14,030 bases of DNA from contig UROO01000046.1 of the NCBI GenBank assembly GCA_900549555.1, positions 1-14,030 on the forward strand, in the 5' to 3' direction. Origin of the DNA: an uncultured Collinsella sp. GTDB lineage: Bacteria; Actinomycetota; Coriobacteriia; Coriobacteriales; Coriobacteriaceae. Below are positions 13,374 to 14,030 of this stretch, piece after piece (the stretch's first letter is position 1; each line of letters begins with the position of its first letter). A program made the translations under genes and the position numbers. A model generated the notes under the pieces. The model was given only the letters and a program-made list of their open reading frames with translations. It was not told the origin of the DNA and made no database searches.

Positions 13374-13984
13374 TTAGTAGTCCACCGCCGCAGGACTGTT
13401 CATCCAGTCGCTCACAAACGCGCCGTAGCGGCCCTCGATAATGGCCTGACGGGCACGCTGCATAAGGTTGAGCAGGTAGTAGATGTTGTGCATCGACAGC
13501 AGAATGCCGCCGAGCATCTCCTTCTGCGTGACCATGTGACGGATGAGCGCACGGCTGTAGCCGCCCGTGCACACCGGGCAGGTGCAGGTGGGATCGATGG
13601 GACCGTCGTCGTGCGCAAAGCGCGCGTTACGGAAGTTGAGGCGACCCTCGCTCGAAAACGCCGTGCCCATGCGGCCGGTGCGCGTCGGCAGCACGCAGTC
13701 GAACATGTCGATGCCCACGCCCACGCCGCGCACGAGCGTGGTAGGGTTGCCGACGCCCATGAGGTAGCGCGGCTTGTGCTTAGGCATGTACTCGGAAACC
13801 AGCGGCGCCAGCGTCTCGAACATAGTCTCATGGTCCTCGCCCACCGAATAGCCGCCGATGCCGTAACCGGGAAAGTCACCGCACTCCTCCAGATGGCGCA
13901 GTGAGCGCAGGCGCAGGTCCAGGTGCATGCCGCCCTGGACGATGCCAAAGAGCGCCTGGTCATCGCGGGTATGCGCCTTATAGC
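13374..13984 (-). CDS. tgt: Queuine/preQ1 tRNA-guanine transglycosylase, 3' part
   Basis: Tgt swaps guanine 34 in the anticodons of tRNA Asp, Asn, His and Tyr for preQ1, in the queuosine pathway. About 202 C-terminal residues of a protein usually near 375 are present; the N-terminal half lies beyond the contig end, where adapter starts at 13985. Visible marks are FGIVQGG (13949-13929), which recognises the base, then GGYSVGE, YLMGVG and the nucleophile segment IDMFDCVLPTRTGRMG with the Asp of FDC. The zinc site is CTCPVC followed by a histidine in SMHNIYYL. The usual RNG reads RMG here. The gene ends at a TAA codon. No other queuosine gene is seen. Confidence 0.95.
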
Positions 13985-14030
13985 CTGTCTCTTATACACA
14001 TCTGACGCTGCCGACGAACTCTAGGGTGTA
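13985..14030 (-). other. Nextera i5/Read 1 adapter, reverse complement (artefact)
   Basis: Bases 13985-14017 are the reverse complement of the Nextera Read 1 adapter, beginning with the mosaic end CTGTCTCTTATACACATCT. Bases 14018-14025 (ACTCTAGG) are the reverse complement of the same i5 index seen at the left end, and GTGTA is the P5 primer remnant. The apparent 46-base terminal inverted repeat of the window is therefore artificial. Confidence 0.98.

Noticed and set aside
1..14030. Perfect inverted repeats at the two ends of the window, resembling transposon ends
   Set aside because: They are Nextera adapter sequence with index, not genomic DNA.
1..14030. CRISPR array, tRNA or rRNA genes
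   Set aside because: No regularly spaced repeats, cloverleaf with CCA-end pattern or rRNA-like conserved stretch was seen on either strand.

Overview
The window is a stretch of bacterial chromosome, most likely from a gut actinobacterium of the class Coriobacteriia (Collinsella-like). That assignment is inferred from high G+C coding sequence with strong third-position bias, the gene families present and the dispersed intergenic palindromes; there is no rRNA marker to confirm it. Both ends are artefacts. Bases 1-48 and 13985-14030 are Illumina Nextera adapter, including an 8-base i5 index that I recognise as S516, in opposite orientations. Only 49-13984 is biological sequence.

Layout: 49-565 is the N-terminal part of an IS110-family transposase (minus strand), markedly more G+C-rich than the rest and interrupted by an in-frame amber codon. 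A gene-free stretch (566-1017) follows. Then come a DtxR/MntR-type metalloregulator (1018-1407), a Cof-type HAD phosphatase (1621-2391) tightly linked to an ABC-F ATPase of the Uup type (2398-4257), and a complete phosphate-uptake operon in the order pstS-pstC-pstA-pstB (8122 down to 4462) closed by a clear intrinsic terminator. Upstream lie an Sapep/PepV-type M20 metallodipeptidase (8415-9851) and a phosphoglycolate-phosphatase-like HAD protein (9906-10568). The only plus-strand gene is a DegV-family lipid-binding protein (10725-11585), which is divergent from the HAD gene. Next is a RelB/DinJ-YafQ toxin-antitoxin pair (11679-12289) with a 36-bp operator palindrome, then a LOG-family nucleotide hydrolase (12402-13160), and finally the 3' part of tgt (queuosine tRNA-guanine transglycosylase), cut by the contig end.

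How the parts work together: the pst genes form one transport machine (lipoprotein receptor, two permeases, ATPase) with translational overlaps at each downstream junction. The PstS receptor carries both a twin-arginine motif and a lipobox. The other genes are housekeeping or stress functions in small units.

Most worth a second look is the tgt-LOG spacer. A perfect intrinsic terminator ends about 15 bases before the LOG start codon, so every LOG transcript that uses the upstream region must pass it. Just upstream lies a sequence that can fold into a three-way junction, giving a riboswitch-like layout. Also notable are the amber-interrupted IS110 transposase with all four catalytic acids retained, and a two-copy family of intergenic palindromes that share an identical 20-base end. 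No CRISPR array, tRNA or rRNA gene was seen.
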